Part shown: positions 8,680-15,521 of the stretch, piece after piece
Layout: the number at the start of each line of letters is the position of its first letter
How positions within the stretch are numbered: position 1 is the first letter of the stretch
NCBI GenBank assembly: GCA_029882525.1
Contig: JAOUKO010000007.1
Coordinates: 1-33,595 of the forward strand
Direction: 5' to 3'
DNA: 33,595 bases
Source of the DNA: Candidatus Aminicenantota bacterium
GTDB lineage: Bacteria; Acidobacteriota; Aminicenantia; Aminicenantales; Aminicenantaceae
Notes under the pieces: generated by a model
Told to the model about the DNA's origin: nothing
The model's input: the letters and a program-made list of their open reading frames with translations, nothing else
The model's database searches: none
Program-made: the position numbers and the translations under genes

Positions 8680-8766
8680 GTTTGACCTCCGTAATCTCTA
8701 AATAAAGTGATTTTTTTCTTTTTAGACTTCCTGACTTGGCTGGTTTTGACCTATCCTTGTACTGGT

Positions 8767-10407
8767 TTACTTATTCTCCCATTCGTTCATGATTTCGCCG
8801 AAGCATTCCAGCCCGCTGGGAATAACAGCTCCGTATCCTCCGCCCGGATTCGTCCAGGCTCCGGAGAGGTAGAGGTTCTTGATCGGTGTCTTGTGGGGAA
8901 GCCGCCTGGGGACGGAGTTATCCAGGGTTTGGTCCCAGCCGTAGATGGCACCGCGATAATTTTTCGTATAACGCACGTTCGTCAGGGGCGTCCCGATTTC
9001 TTTGACCTCGATCGTTTTTCGGAGACCTGGCAGCAGCGTTTCTTCGACCTTATCGATCAGAATATCCGCCATCCGCTCCTTTTCCTTCCGGTAAGCTTTT
9101 TTCCTGCCCTGGAAGTAGTCCGCTTCGTATTTCTTCCAGAAATCATAGCCCTGGAGAATGATGATATTCAACGTGTTCTTTCCTTCAGGAGAGTACCCTT
9201 TGTAGAGGTTGTCGTAAAGGGTGAGGCCGAAGCCCGTGTTCTCCATATCCGCCTTCAACACGGCCTGGTAGCCGGCTTCGATGTCGTAGCCGGTCTCGTA
9301 AAAGATCTCGGTGTCCTTGATCCCGAGCTGGCCGACCAGGTCTTTTTTCAACCCCAGGAAGACCTGGAAGCTGGAGAGGCTGACGGAGAAAGTATCCATC
9401 CTTTCCAGATAGTCTTTTAAATAGTCGCCTTCATCCATCATGGCGTGAAATGTATCATAGGCGTTGGCGTTCGAAACGACCACCTTTCCTGTGAATTCCT
9501 GGCCGTCGGCTGTTCTCACTCCGTAGGCGGAGCGGTCTTTGACCAGTATTTCATCCACGCGCGCTCTGAGCATGACCTTGCCGCCGCGCTCTTCGACGAA
9601 TTTCACCAGGGCGTCGCTTATTTTCTGGGACTTGCCGACCGGATAATATCCCCCTTCCTGGAGATACCCTATGGTGGGAAGGGCGTAGTAAATGCTGGCC
9701 AGCCTGGACGGCGGCAGCCCGTAGTAGCCCCAGAGGCCGGAGATGATGGCCTTCAGTTTAAAGTTTTTCACCCGGTCGTCCAGCATCTGGCCCCATGTTC
9801 TGTTGAAGTTTTTGGCAAGAAGAGGGTAGTCACGGGGAAAGGTCATCATGTTTACCTGGCCTCCGGCTCTTGAGAACTTACTGATATCCTCGGCCAGGCC
9901 CTTCATGTCATCGAAAATACCCTGGATCCCCTCTTTTTCCTCAGGGAAGTGTCCGATCAGAGTTTTTATGTATTCGTCAAGGCTTTTCTGTGGAACCCGT
10001 ATGTCAAAGTCAGGGAAGATAATGCGGTAGAGATGGGGATGAGGCACAAACTCGACGTCTTTTATCTCGGGAAAACCGGGAATGAGGTTGTGCAGGCCGT
10101 TCCGCTCTCCGACTGCAGTGGAATGGAGGGAGACGTCAAAGACGAAGTCTCGCCGCTTGAAGGTTGTGGCATAGCCTCCGGGTTTATTGTGATGCTCGAG
10201 AACAAGAGCTTTGAATCCCTGCCTGGCAAAGGCCGCAGCACAGCTTAATCCCCCTAATCCAGAGCCGATGATCACGGCGTCGAAATCTGTTTTTTCTTTT
10301 TTTCCCTGATTGCCTTTGGGGAAGGCTTCCCAGTCCAGGGCGATTAAAGACAAGCTTCCTAAAAGAGTCTTCAGGAAGTCCCTTCTTTCTAGAGAATTAT
10401 CAGACAT
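8767..10407 (-). CDS. Tat-exported FAD oxidoreductase, CrtI/RetSat-like
   Basis: Flavoprotein of the phytoene-desaturase/carotenoid-isomerase/retinol-saturase family, 546 residues. A twin-arginine signal is evident: RRDFLK at residues 8-13 followed by a hydrophobic stretch, so it would be exported folded with FAD bound. The Rossmann motif IIGSGLGG lies at 46-53, with a glutamate-ended second strand (LVLEHHNKPGG). The C-terminal FAD signature is LYLSGAWTNPGGGYGAVIPSG-like near 515-535. The family desaturates, saturates or isomerises polyenes; the substrate here is unknown. No crtB or other carotenoid gene is nearby. The start has a strong ribosome site (AGAGGAGG). The gap to the downstream hydrolase gene is 87 bases, so the two may be co-transcribed. 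Confidence 0.9.
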   Translation of the reverse strand: MSDNSLERRDFLKTLLGSLSLIALDWEAFPKGNQGKKEKTDFDAVIIGSGLGGLSCAAAFARQGFKALVLEHHNKPGGYATTFKRRDFVFDVSLHSTAVGERNGLHNLIPGFPEIKDVEFVPHPHLYRIIFPDFDIRVPQKSLDEYIKTLIGHFPEEKEGIQGIFDDMKGLAEDISKFSRAGGQVNMMTFPRDYPLLAKNFNRTWGQMLDDRVKNFKLKAIISGLWGYYGLPPSRLASIYYALPTIGYLQEGGYYPVGKSQKISDALVKFVEERGGKVMLRARVDEILVKDRSAYGVRTADGQEFTGKVVVSNANAYDTFHAMMDEGDYLKDYLERMDTFSVSLSSFQVFLGLKKDLVGQLGIKDTEIFYETGYDIEAGYQAVLKADMENTGFGLTLYDNLYKGYSPEGKNTLNIIILQGYDFWKKYEADYFQGRKKAYRKEKERMADILIDKVEETLLPGLRKTIEVKEIGTPLTNVRYTKNYRGAIYGWDQTLDNSVPRRLPHKTPIKNLYLSGAWTNPGGGYGAVIPSGLECFGEIMNEWENK

Positions 10408-10471
10408 CGTTCCTCCTCTTAAAGGTCATAAAGGGTATTCATTTTTTTTTACGTACGGACACACTATAAGG

Positions 10472-10499
10472 TTTATATCAGGAAAAAAAAGAATGTCAA
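10472..10499 (-). promoter_or_regulatory. Promoter of the FAD oxidoreductase gene
   Basis: On the minus strand TTGACA (10499-10494), 16 bases including a T-run, TATAAA (10477-10472). The transcript would start near 10465, giving a leader of about 58 bases that includes the Shine-Dalgarno. Confidence 0.6.
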
Positions 10500-10604
10500 A
10501 TTTGATTGAGATAGAGCAAGTATCTCCAAATCTGTGATAGAAAAAGTTTTTGGAAATTCCTCTGCTCCCTTCAGATTTTTTACGCCATTCCTTCATCTCC
10601 CTCT

Positions 10605-10738
10605 GCGGCGCCGGTTCCCCTCCATCCTAGCCAAGACCCTCCCACCCTCCACCATGGGCTCCGGATGGAGGGGAACCGGCGCTGCACTTCTCCATCAGGT
10701 CAGACATTTCCTCTGTCACGGAAATAGAGATGTTTACT
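10605..10738 (+). repeat. Dispersed repeat, copy B with 23-bp inverted arms
   Basis: Left arm 10605-10627 and right arm 10663-10685 are inverted copies with 22 of 23 bases matching (core GCGCCGGTTCCCCTCCATCC). They enclose a 35-base loop, so RNA or single-stranded DNA would fold into a long hairpin. The loop end, right arm and following 53 bases (10645-10738) match the repeat after gatD. It could be a miniature mobile element, a REP-like element or a structured RNA; no target duplication was recognised. Confidence 0.8.
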
Positions 10739-10887
10739 TAGATGGATATTGGTCTTCAGCGGGAGTGATTAAAAGGTTCTAATGAATGGTTTCGTTTCGG
10801 TCTTGATATTAATGAAAGATTTTTAATATTCCAGCAGACCGGGAAGAAAAGAATACAAAAAAAATTTAAAAAAAACTAAAAAAATAG

Positions 10888-10916
10888 TTGCAAAACTAAA
10901 TATTTAGTTATATAAT
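10888..10916 (+). promoter_or_regulatory. blaI promoter, near-consensus and almost leaderless
   Basis: TTGCAA (10888-10893), exactly 17 bases, perfect TATAAT (10911-10916). The blaI ATG is at 10926, so the transcript should begin about 2-3 bases before it. No Shine-Dalgarno is present. The whole spacer is filled by a palindrome that probably binds BlaI. Confidence 0.8.
10894..10909. promoter_or_regulatory. BlaI-type operator palindrome
   Basis: AACTAAATATTTAGTT is a perfect 16-bp palindrome lying between the -35 and -10 of blaI. It shares the pattern ACTA-N-ATAT-N-TAGT with the staphylococcal bla operator as I recall it. Bound repressor would block RNA polymerase, giving autoregulation that is released when the M56 protease triggers BlaI loss. 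Confidence 0.75.
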
Positions 10917-10925
10917 ATCAATGCC

Positions 10926-11312
10926 ATGAAAGAACTGACCAAGGCTGAAGAACAGATCATGCAGATTCTTTGGAAGCTGGATAAGGGTTTCGTCAAGGAT
11001 ATTCTTGCCTGTTTGCCCGCGCCAAAACCCGCTTATAACACTGTTTCCACGATTGTCAGGATCCTGGAAAAGAAGGGGTTTGTCTCGCACGAGGCATACG
11101 GAAAAACCCATGAGTATTACCCGACCATTTCCAAGGAAGAATACACCAGGAAATTTTTAAAAAGGTTCGTTGAGAATTATTTCAGTGATTCCTTCAAGGA
11201 GTTGGTCTCGTTTTTTGCCAAAGAAAAGGACATGAGCATCTCTGAATTGGAGGAGATTGTCAGAGCGATCGATAGGGAAATCCAGAAGCAGAAAGGGGAT
11301 AAAAATGAATGA
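10926..11312 (+). CDS. blaI: BlaI/MecI/CopY-family transcriptional repressor
   Basis: Winged-helix repressor of 128 residues, the usual family length. It starts with the family hallmark LTKAEEQIMQILW, then a recognition-helix region YNTVSTIVRILEKKGFVSHE (about 37-56) and a wing ending in HEYYPTISKEEYTRKFL. The C-terminal helices serve for dimerisation. In the known systems the repressor is inactivated by proteolysis started by its membrane partner. That partner is the next gene, whose start overlaps this stop by 8 bases. The gene sits directly behind its own palindromic operator. What it regulates besides its own operon cannot be told here; beta-lactam response is only one possibility, since many BlaI/M56 pairs sense other envelope stress. 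Confidence 0.93.
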   Translation: MKELTKAEEQIMQILWKLDKGFVKDILACLPAPKPAYNTVSTIVRILEKKGFVSHEAYGKTHEYYPTISKEEYTRKFLKRFVENYFSDSFKELVSFFAKEKDMSISELEEIVRAIDREIQKQKGDKNE

Positions 11313-12651
11313 TTTCATTCTCTATCTCGTCGAATCGGGCGTTTGCCTCGCCTTTTTTTACATTGTCTATTGGATATTCTTAAAAAAGGAGACCTTTTTT
11401 AACCTGAATCGGCTTTTCCTGGTTTCCTCTATCGGCTTATCGCTTATCATCCCCTTGATCAGGATATCGGCTCCTATCACTTCCAGAGCGCTGTTTGAAA
11501 GAACATATCCTGCTGGACCCCCTCCCGCTTCCCAAACAGCCTCCTTGGGAGTTTCAGATGTCTTACTGCTGATTTACTTCACAGGAGTAGGATTCCTGCT
11601 CTTACGGTTTGGCTTTAAACTCCTGCTTGTATTCTTGATGATCAGGAAAAACGGAGTTCAGAAATATAACGGCCTAAAGGTGGTCTTTATTGAAAGGAGT
11701 TGTTCGCCGTTTTCGTTTTTTAACTATGTTTTCGTCAACAGATCAAATGTTTCAGACGATGATTTTCAGAGGATCATCTCTCATGAAATGATTCACATAA
11801 AGCAGTATCATTCCCTGGATTTAATTATCCTGGAACTGATCACAATTTATCAATGGTTTAATCCTTTTGTATGGCCGTACAAGGGATCGCTCAAGGAGAC
11901 ACATGAGTACTTGGCTGATGATGCAGTCATTGCGCAGGGCTGCAGTGCAGCGAAGTATCAACTGCTCATCTTCGAGCAGCATGTGGGCGCGAAATTGTTT
12001 GAGTTTGCAAACAATTTCAATCAATCACAAATCAAAAGGAGGATAACCATGTTAACCAGAGGCAAATCCAAGAGATGGGCAAAATTGAAGATGCTGACGA
12101 TGCTTCCGATCATTTGTTTGTTGGTATTCGCATTCGCTGATTCGAAAGCAGCCGCAACATCTTCCCAGGCCAGCCAGGACAATGCTGATGCCATTTTCCT
12201 TGCTCCCGAAGAAGGCAGGAGTCCAGTCCTAGATGACCAGAAGAAAGCAGAGGACCAGAAGAAGAAAGAGAAGTTGATGGAGATCGAAAAAGCGGTCCAA
12301 GAGCTGAAAATGAAGTATGAGAAGACGGATGACCCGGCGTTGAAGAAGAAGATAAAGGAAAAAATCACAGTTCTGGCGGAAGAGAGGGAGAAGCTTATGG
12401 GCAACCCCAATCCCGGATGGGCTGAAATGGACGAGCTGAAGAAGCTGTATGAGAAAACCGATGATCCCGAGAAGAAAAAAGAGATCAAGATGAAGATCGC
12501 CGAGCTGGAACATAAGAAACAGATGGAAGAAACGAAGAAGATCGACGCAGCCATCACGGAGCTGAAGAAGAAATACGAGCAAACGGATGATCCTGAGTTG
12601 AAAGAGCAGATAAAGCAGAAGATCGAACAGCTGAAAAAGCAGAAAAAATGA
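11305..12651 (+). CDS. M56 (BlaR1-like) membrane metalloprotease with repeated C-terminus
   Basis: Partner of BlaI, 448 residues from ATG 11305, chosen because the membrane start MNDFILYLVESG follows AGGGG (11294-11297); the 16 residues in front are a read-through of blaI. Hydrophobic helices lie at about 1-25, 35-55, 84-112 and 265-285. The zinc protease site HEMIH is at 160-164 with a third ligand Glu201 (HEYLADD), as in M56 peptidases. The part after the last membrane helix is neither a penicillin-binding domain nor a TonB domain. It is charged and helical, with three copies of ELKxxYEKTDDPxxKxxIKxKI at about 333, 377 and 419. The signal sensed is therefore unknown. It overlaps blaI by 8 bases. 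Confidence 0.9.
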   Translation: MNDFILYLVESGVCLAFFYIVYWIFLKKETFFNLNRLFLVSSIGLSLIIPLIRISAPITSRALFERTYPAGPPPASQTASLGVSDVLLLIYFTGVGFLLLRFGFKLLLVFLMIRKNGVQKYNGLKVVFIERSCSPFSFFNYVFVNRSNVSDDDFQRIISHEMIHIKQYHSLDLIILELITIYQWFNPFVWPYKGSLKETHEYLADDAVIAQGCSAAKYQLLIFEQHVGAKLFEFANNFNQSQIKRRITMLTRGKSKRWAKLKMLTMLPIICLLVFAFADSKAAATSSQASQDNADAIFLAPEEGRSPVLDDQKKAEDQKKKEKLMEIEKAVQELKMKYEKTDDPALKKKIKEKITVLAEEREKLMGNPNPGWAEMDELKKLYEKTDDPEKKKEIKMKIAELEHKKQMEETKKIDAAITELKKKYEQTDDPELKEQIKQKIEQLKKQKK

Positions 12652-12762
12652 AGGCCAGGAAGCTTCGAAGACGATGATGCCCAAAAGGAGGAAAGGTTAA
12701 GCCAGGATTCCCCCGGGGGGATCAGACTTTAAACTTGAGAACAAAGACTGACTCGGGTTTCG

Positions 12763-12794
12763 AGGGAAGCCAGGGCAAAGGCGCTGGCTTCCTT
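12763..12794 (+). terminator. Terminator of the blaI-M56 operon
   Basis: AGGGAAGCCAG (12763-12773) pairs with CTGGCTTCCTT (12784-12794) around a 10-base loop; 10 Watson-Crick pairs and one G-U. It is followed by CTCATTTTATCC, a modest T-rich tail. It lies 112 bases after the M56 stop. Confidence 0.6.
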
Positions 12795-12883
12795 CTCATT
12801 TTATCCAAGACCTTCAGATTTTATCTTCCGCTCTTTCCACATCCCTAAAACTATTTATTTCTAAATAAAAGTAGCCTGTGCCC

Positions 12884-12911
12884 TTTACAAAAGCCCTTTT
12901 TTTTATATAAA
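12884..12911 (+). promoter_or_regulatory. Promoter of the small lipoprotein gene
   Basis: TTTACA (12884-12889), 16 bases, TATAAA (12906-12911). Transcription would start near 12918, about 70 bases before ATG 12989. The inverted repeat just upstream (12854-12869) could be a regulator site. Confidence 0.5.
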
Positions 12912-12988
12912 TTAGACTGTCTTTGATGGTACTCAGGGCGATTTTTTTTATGATGTTTGCTAAAACAATTCATTCAACAGGAGGAGGG

Positions 12989-13294
12989 ATGAGGCGAACG
13001 GCGATTCTGATCCTGCTTTTGGTTTTTGTTTTTGCCAGTTGTGCTCCCGGACCCAATACGGCGGAGAAAACTCCTGACAAAGAGGGGAAAGTCGCGGGTT
13101 TCTGGAAGGGGATATGGCATGGGCTCATCTCGCCCATAACCTTTATTATCTCCATATTCACGAAGAATGTCCGCTTTTATGAGGTCCACAACAGCGGCTT
13201 CTGGTACAATTTCGGGTTTGTCCTCGGTGCCGGTCTGTTCTTGAACGGCGGCATTCTTGGATCGAGGAAAGCCAGGAGAAAAAGAAAGCAGTAA
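12989..13294 (+). CDS. Small lipoprotein with conserved WYNFGF segment
   Basis: Product of 101 residues from ATG 12989, which follows GGAGGAGGG directly; earlier in-frame ATGs lack a ribosome site and precede the signal peptide. It has a lipoprotein signal with lipobox FASC and Cys18, then a short linker. A hydrophobic segment follows, FWKGIWHGLISPITFIISIF, then VRFYEVHNSGFWYNFGFVLG and a second hydrophobic stretch, ending in a very basic tail (RKARRKRKQ). I recall short membrane proteins with the same Trp-Tyr-Asn-Phe-Gly-Phe feature in many bacteria, but know of no function. It faces the convergent ABC ATPase gene. Confidence 0.8.
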   Translation: MRRTAILILLLVFVFASCAPGPNTAEKTPDKEGKVAGFWKGIWHGLISPITFIISIFTKNVRFYEVHNSGFWYNFGFVLGAGLFLNGGILGSRKARRKRKQ

Positions 13295-13347
13295 TTTAAG
13301 CAGCAGAGAAACCGCTTCACTCCAGCCGGATTTTAACGCTATTCCCT

Positions 13348-14070
13348 TTATTTCAATTCGTGCCCGGTCCAGGGCGCGATTCTTCCCTTGGAGAGCTCTT
13401 CCAGGAAAGCGAGTTTCTTATCCAGATTATCAGGAAGCTCAGGGAACAGAAGAGCCTGTCCGTCTTTTATTGTTACTGCGTGAGAGACCAGATCAATGAA
13501 TTTTTCGATGAAATGGGAAACCACGATGACAGTTGCTCCTGCTTGAGTACGGCTGGAGATCCAGTCCTTGATTTCTTTCTGGATGCTGCGGTCCATCCCT
13601 TCCATTGGCTCATCGAGGAGAATGTACTTCGGTGTCCCGATAAGACAGGCGGCAAAGACGGCTCGTCTTCTCTGCCCCAGAGAGAGCTCGCGCACAGTCC
13701 GCTGGGCAGCGGAGTGAAGGCCGAAAAATTTCAAAGCTTCCTCTCCTGCTTTTAGCCTCTCTCCCCGCAGTCGGCAGACAAGGTTGATGATCTCCTTTAA
13801 GGTGGCGTATGGAGTCAGGTCTGGTTGTTCGGGGAGATAGGCCAGATTCCTTCGGGCCGATACTTCATCCTTCCAGAGGTCACGGCCGTCTATCGTGATC
13901 TGGCCAGAGTCAGGCTTTTCCACGCCTGAGGCGAGCTTGAGGAGAGTGCTTTTTCCACATCCGTTCGGGCCCAGAAGCAGCGTTAGCCCTGAAGAGAGTT
14001 CGAGGTCTATTGAATCGATGACTGGTGCGTCTTTTTCGTAGCCAAAAGTGACGTTTTTGAAACGGATCAC
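13348..14070 (-). CDS. ABC transporter ATP-binding protein
   Basis: ATPase subunit of 240 residues. Walker A GPNGCGKST at 34-42, a Q-loop region near LAYLPEQPDL, signature LSLGQ (a variant of LSGGQ) near 133, Walker B YILLDEP near 155, and a switch histidine in VIVVSHF. It would power the membrane protein encoded just upstream in the same operon. The start is GTG at 14070, and the permease stop overlaps it by 4 bases (GTGA), so the two are coupled. The best match is an ABC-2-type export or membrane-remodelling system rather than an importer, since no binding protein is present. Substrate unknown. It converges on the small lipoprotein gene with 53 bases between. Confidence 0.92.
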   Translation of the reverse strand: MIRFKNVTFGYEKDAPVIDSIDLELSSGLTLLLGPNGCGKSTLLKLASGVEKPDSGQITIDGRDLWKDEVSARRNLAYLPEQPDLTPYATLKEIINLVCRLRGERLKAGEEALKFFGLHSAAQRTVRELSLGQRRRAVFAACLIGTPKYILLDEPMEGMDRSIQKEIKDWISSRTQAGATVIVVSHFIEKFIDLVSHAVTIKDGQALLFPELPDNLDKKLAFLEELSKGRIAPWTGHELK

Positions 14071-15329
14071 TGTTTGCTCCAGGAAAGAGAGTCGCCTGCT
14101 GCCAGATGATGCAGTTCCAGCCAGCGGCTGACCTTTTGTCGGCGTTCCTCTTTAGTCGCATACTTTAAAGCCAGGGGAGCCGATGCTAGATAGAGAATTG
14201 AAATAAAGGGAAGGAGAGTAATCAGGAATGATCCTGGAAGCCCGAGCAAAAATATTTTTCCTGACACACCCATCCTGTATTCAGAGGATCGCCTGATCAC
14301 AAGTGAGGTATAAAGTGTGAGCAACGGAAGACTGAGCGCAAGGGGAGCAGCTGCGGATAGATTCATGATCGCGACCAGAATAAGCACAGGAAGGGCATGA
14401 ACACCTAAAAATAAAGAGTCCATCACGATTCGCTGCCTGGCTGACCACGGCAAGGAGCGTGCCCAGGGCCAAGAAGGCCGTCTTGAGGCGAGTATGCTTC
14501 CGGTTCCTGCGCAGACAATGGCCAAACTTAAAGCCCCGCCGAAGAGGACCGCCTTTGTTGAAAGACGCGGGTTGAAGCTGTTATTGGAAATGAAAAGAGC
14601 GCTTGCCCCGATAACAAGCAAAGCAAAAATGTAGGATGCGAGAAACCTGAGCTTCAGAGCCCGCCAGGAAATGGTTGCATAGAAAAGATAGCCTTTAAGA
14701 CCTCTATGAAAATGCGGATGCTTTCGGACAGGCAAAAGAGGACCTGATACAAGATCACAGACAACTATCGCCAGGACTCCAGCCAGAAGAAGAGGCCATT
14801 TTCCCCAGACAGATAATAGGCAGGCAGCTACAGCCAGTGGTCTGGTCAATCGTTTTCTCTCGACTGGCAAAACACATAAAGCGGATGCCAGGCCGAGAAA
14901 AGGTAAACCAAGTATATAAACTGTAAATGGAATTTCGAGATTTTTAAGCAGAACAATGTGAGGGACGGCCAAGAAGATAAGAATAGGGATCAGCGCAGCG
15001 AAGACGGCCAAGCCAGCCAATCTGCGGTTTGTTTGACTGCTTAAAGGCAGATGCCGGATCCACCCTGTCAGTCCGAGACAGATTCTCGGGGCAGCTATTC
15101 CAGCCGTACCCAGGCTGACTGCAGAAAATAAGAGAGCATAGACAAGGTTCCCGCTGTCGATGAGAAGCGCCTGGGCCAGAAGAACAAAAAATTCGATCCT
15201 GAAGATGTAATACAAGGCAAAGATCAAGGCCACAACTGGAGCAAGTGTTCTTATAGCAATTCGGATACCGACGCTCAGATGGAAACGAAAAAATGCCAGG
15301 GCTGGGCGGTTGCTTAAGAAAGCAGCCAT
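14067..15329 (-). CDS. ABC transporter membrane subunit
   Basis: Integral membrane protein of 420 residues with about ten to twelve hydrophobic helices and short basic loops. It is not recognisable beyond its place beside the ABC ATPase, to which it is fused by a 4-base overlap. The longest frame begins at 15353, but a near-consensus promoter on this strand (TTGACT-17-TATAAG) has its -10 inside those extra codons. Its predicted first transcribed base is the A of ATG 15329. I therefore place the start at 15329, giving MAAFLSNRPALAFFRFHLSV and a leaderless mRNA. The charged stretch before the first helix suits a cytoplasmic N-terminus. The neighbour on the other side is a divergent LAL-type regulator that might control it. 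Confidence 0.8.
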   Translation of the reverse strand: MAAFLSNRPALAFFRFHLSVGIRIAIRTLAPVVALIFALYYIFRIEFFVLLAQALLIDSGNLVYALLFSAVSLGTAGIAAPRICLGLTGWIRHLPLSSQTNRRLAGLAVFAALIPILIFLAVPHIVLLKNLEIPFTVYILGLPFLGLASALCVLPVERKRLTRPLAVAACLLSVWGKWPLLLAGVLAIVVCDLVSGPLLPVRKHPHFHRGLKGYLFYATISWRALKLRFLASYIFALLVIGASALFISNNSFNPRLSTKAVLFGGALSLAIVCAGTGSILASRRPSWPWARSLPWSARQRIVMDSLFLGVHALPVLILVAIMNLSAAAPLALSLPLLTLYTSLVIRRSSEYRMGVSGKIFLLGLPGSFLITLLPFISILYLASAPLALKYATKEERRQKVSRWLELHHLAAGDSLSWSKQ

Positions 15330-15335
15330 GATTGG

Positions 15336-15364
15336 CTTATAACAGAGCCACATTTTTTAGTCAA
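15336..15364 (-). promoter_or_regulatory. Promoter of the ABC transporter operon, leaderless
   Basis: Minus strand: TTGACT (15364-15359), exactly 17 bases, TATAAG (15341-15336). Six bases then separate the -10 from ATG 15329-15327, so the transcript should begin at or within a base of the start codon. Confidence 0.7.
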
Positions 15365-15407
15365 ACTTCTCTTCCTCAATGGAGTGAATACACATTTCTT
15401 TCCCTTT

Positions 15408-15436
15408 TTGACCTCGAATATCGGCTATGGTATAAG
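15408..15436 (+). promoter_or_regulatory. Promoter of the LAL regulator gene
   Basis: TTGACC (15408-15413), exactly 17 bases, TATAAG (15431-15436). The leader would be about 80 bases. Its -35 lies 43 bases from the -35 of the divergent ABC operon, so one bound regulator could affect both. Confidence 0.7.
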
Positions 15437-15521
15437 ATATGTGGATTTCGGGAGGAACAGGAGATTCATCGACCTGCTTTCAAGCTGCGTTAAATTCATG
15501 TTATGGTAAGGTAAGACGGGC

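Larger units (their letters stand above)
10408..10925. other. Long divergent intergenic region
   Basis: Spacer of 518 bases between the FAD oxidoreductase (minus) and blaI (plus). It holds a minus-strand promoter near 10472-10499, the full hairpin-forming repeat (10605-10738), an A-rich stretch (about 10850-10885), and the blaI promoter with its operator. The two short plus-strand ORFs here overlap the promoter or the repeat and show no protein character. Confidence 0.75.
12652..12988. other. Intergenic region after the M56 gene
   Basis: Spacer of 337 bases. It contains an 18-bp near-palindrome of C and G runs (12706-12723), a terminator-like hairpin (12763-12794), an AT-rich inverted repeat TTTATTT-CT-AAATAAA (12854-12869), and a promoter (12884-12911) for the small lipoprotein. 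No coding signal was seen. Confidence 0.65.

Noticed and set aside
8707-9420. Plus-strand ORF of 237 residues opposite the FAD oxidoreductase
   Set aside because: Antisense to a clearly conserved protein; composition (many Phe, Val, Leu, Asp) is what the complementary strand of such a gene gives.
10534-10782. Short plus-strand ORF across the hairpin repeat
   Set aside because: Most of it is the inverted repeat read as protein; the matching repeat after gatD is not open in the same frame.
12021-12557. Minus-strand ORFs rich in Ser, Phe and Leu opposite the M56 gene
   Set aside because: They are the complement of Lys/Glu-rich repeat codons; not membrane proteins.
12854-12869. AT-rich inverted repeat as a second BlaI operator
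   Set aside because: It shares CTAAATA with the blaI operator, but the symmetry centre and outer bases differ; in AT-rich spacer DNA this can be chance.
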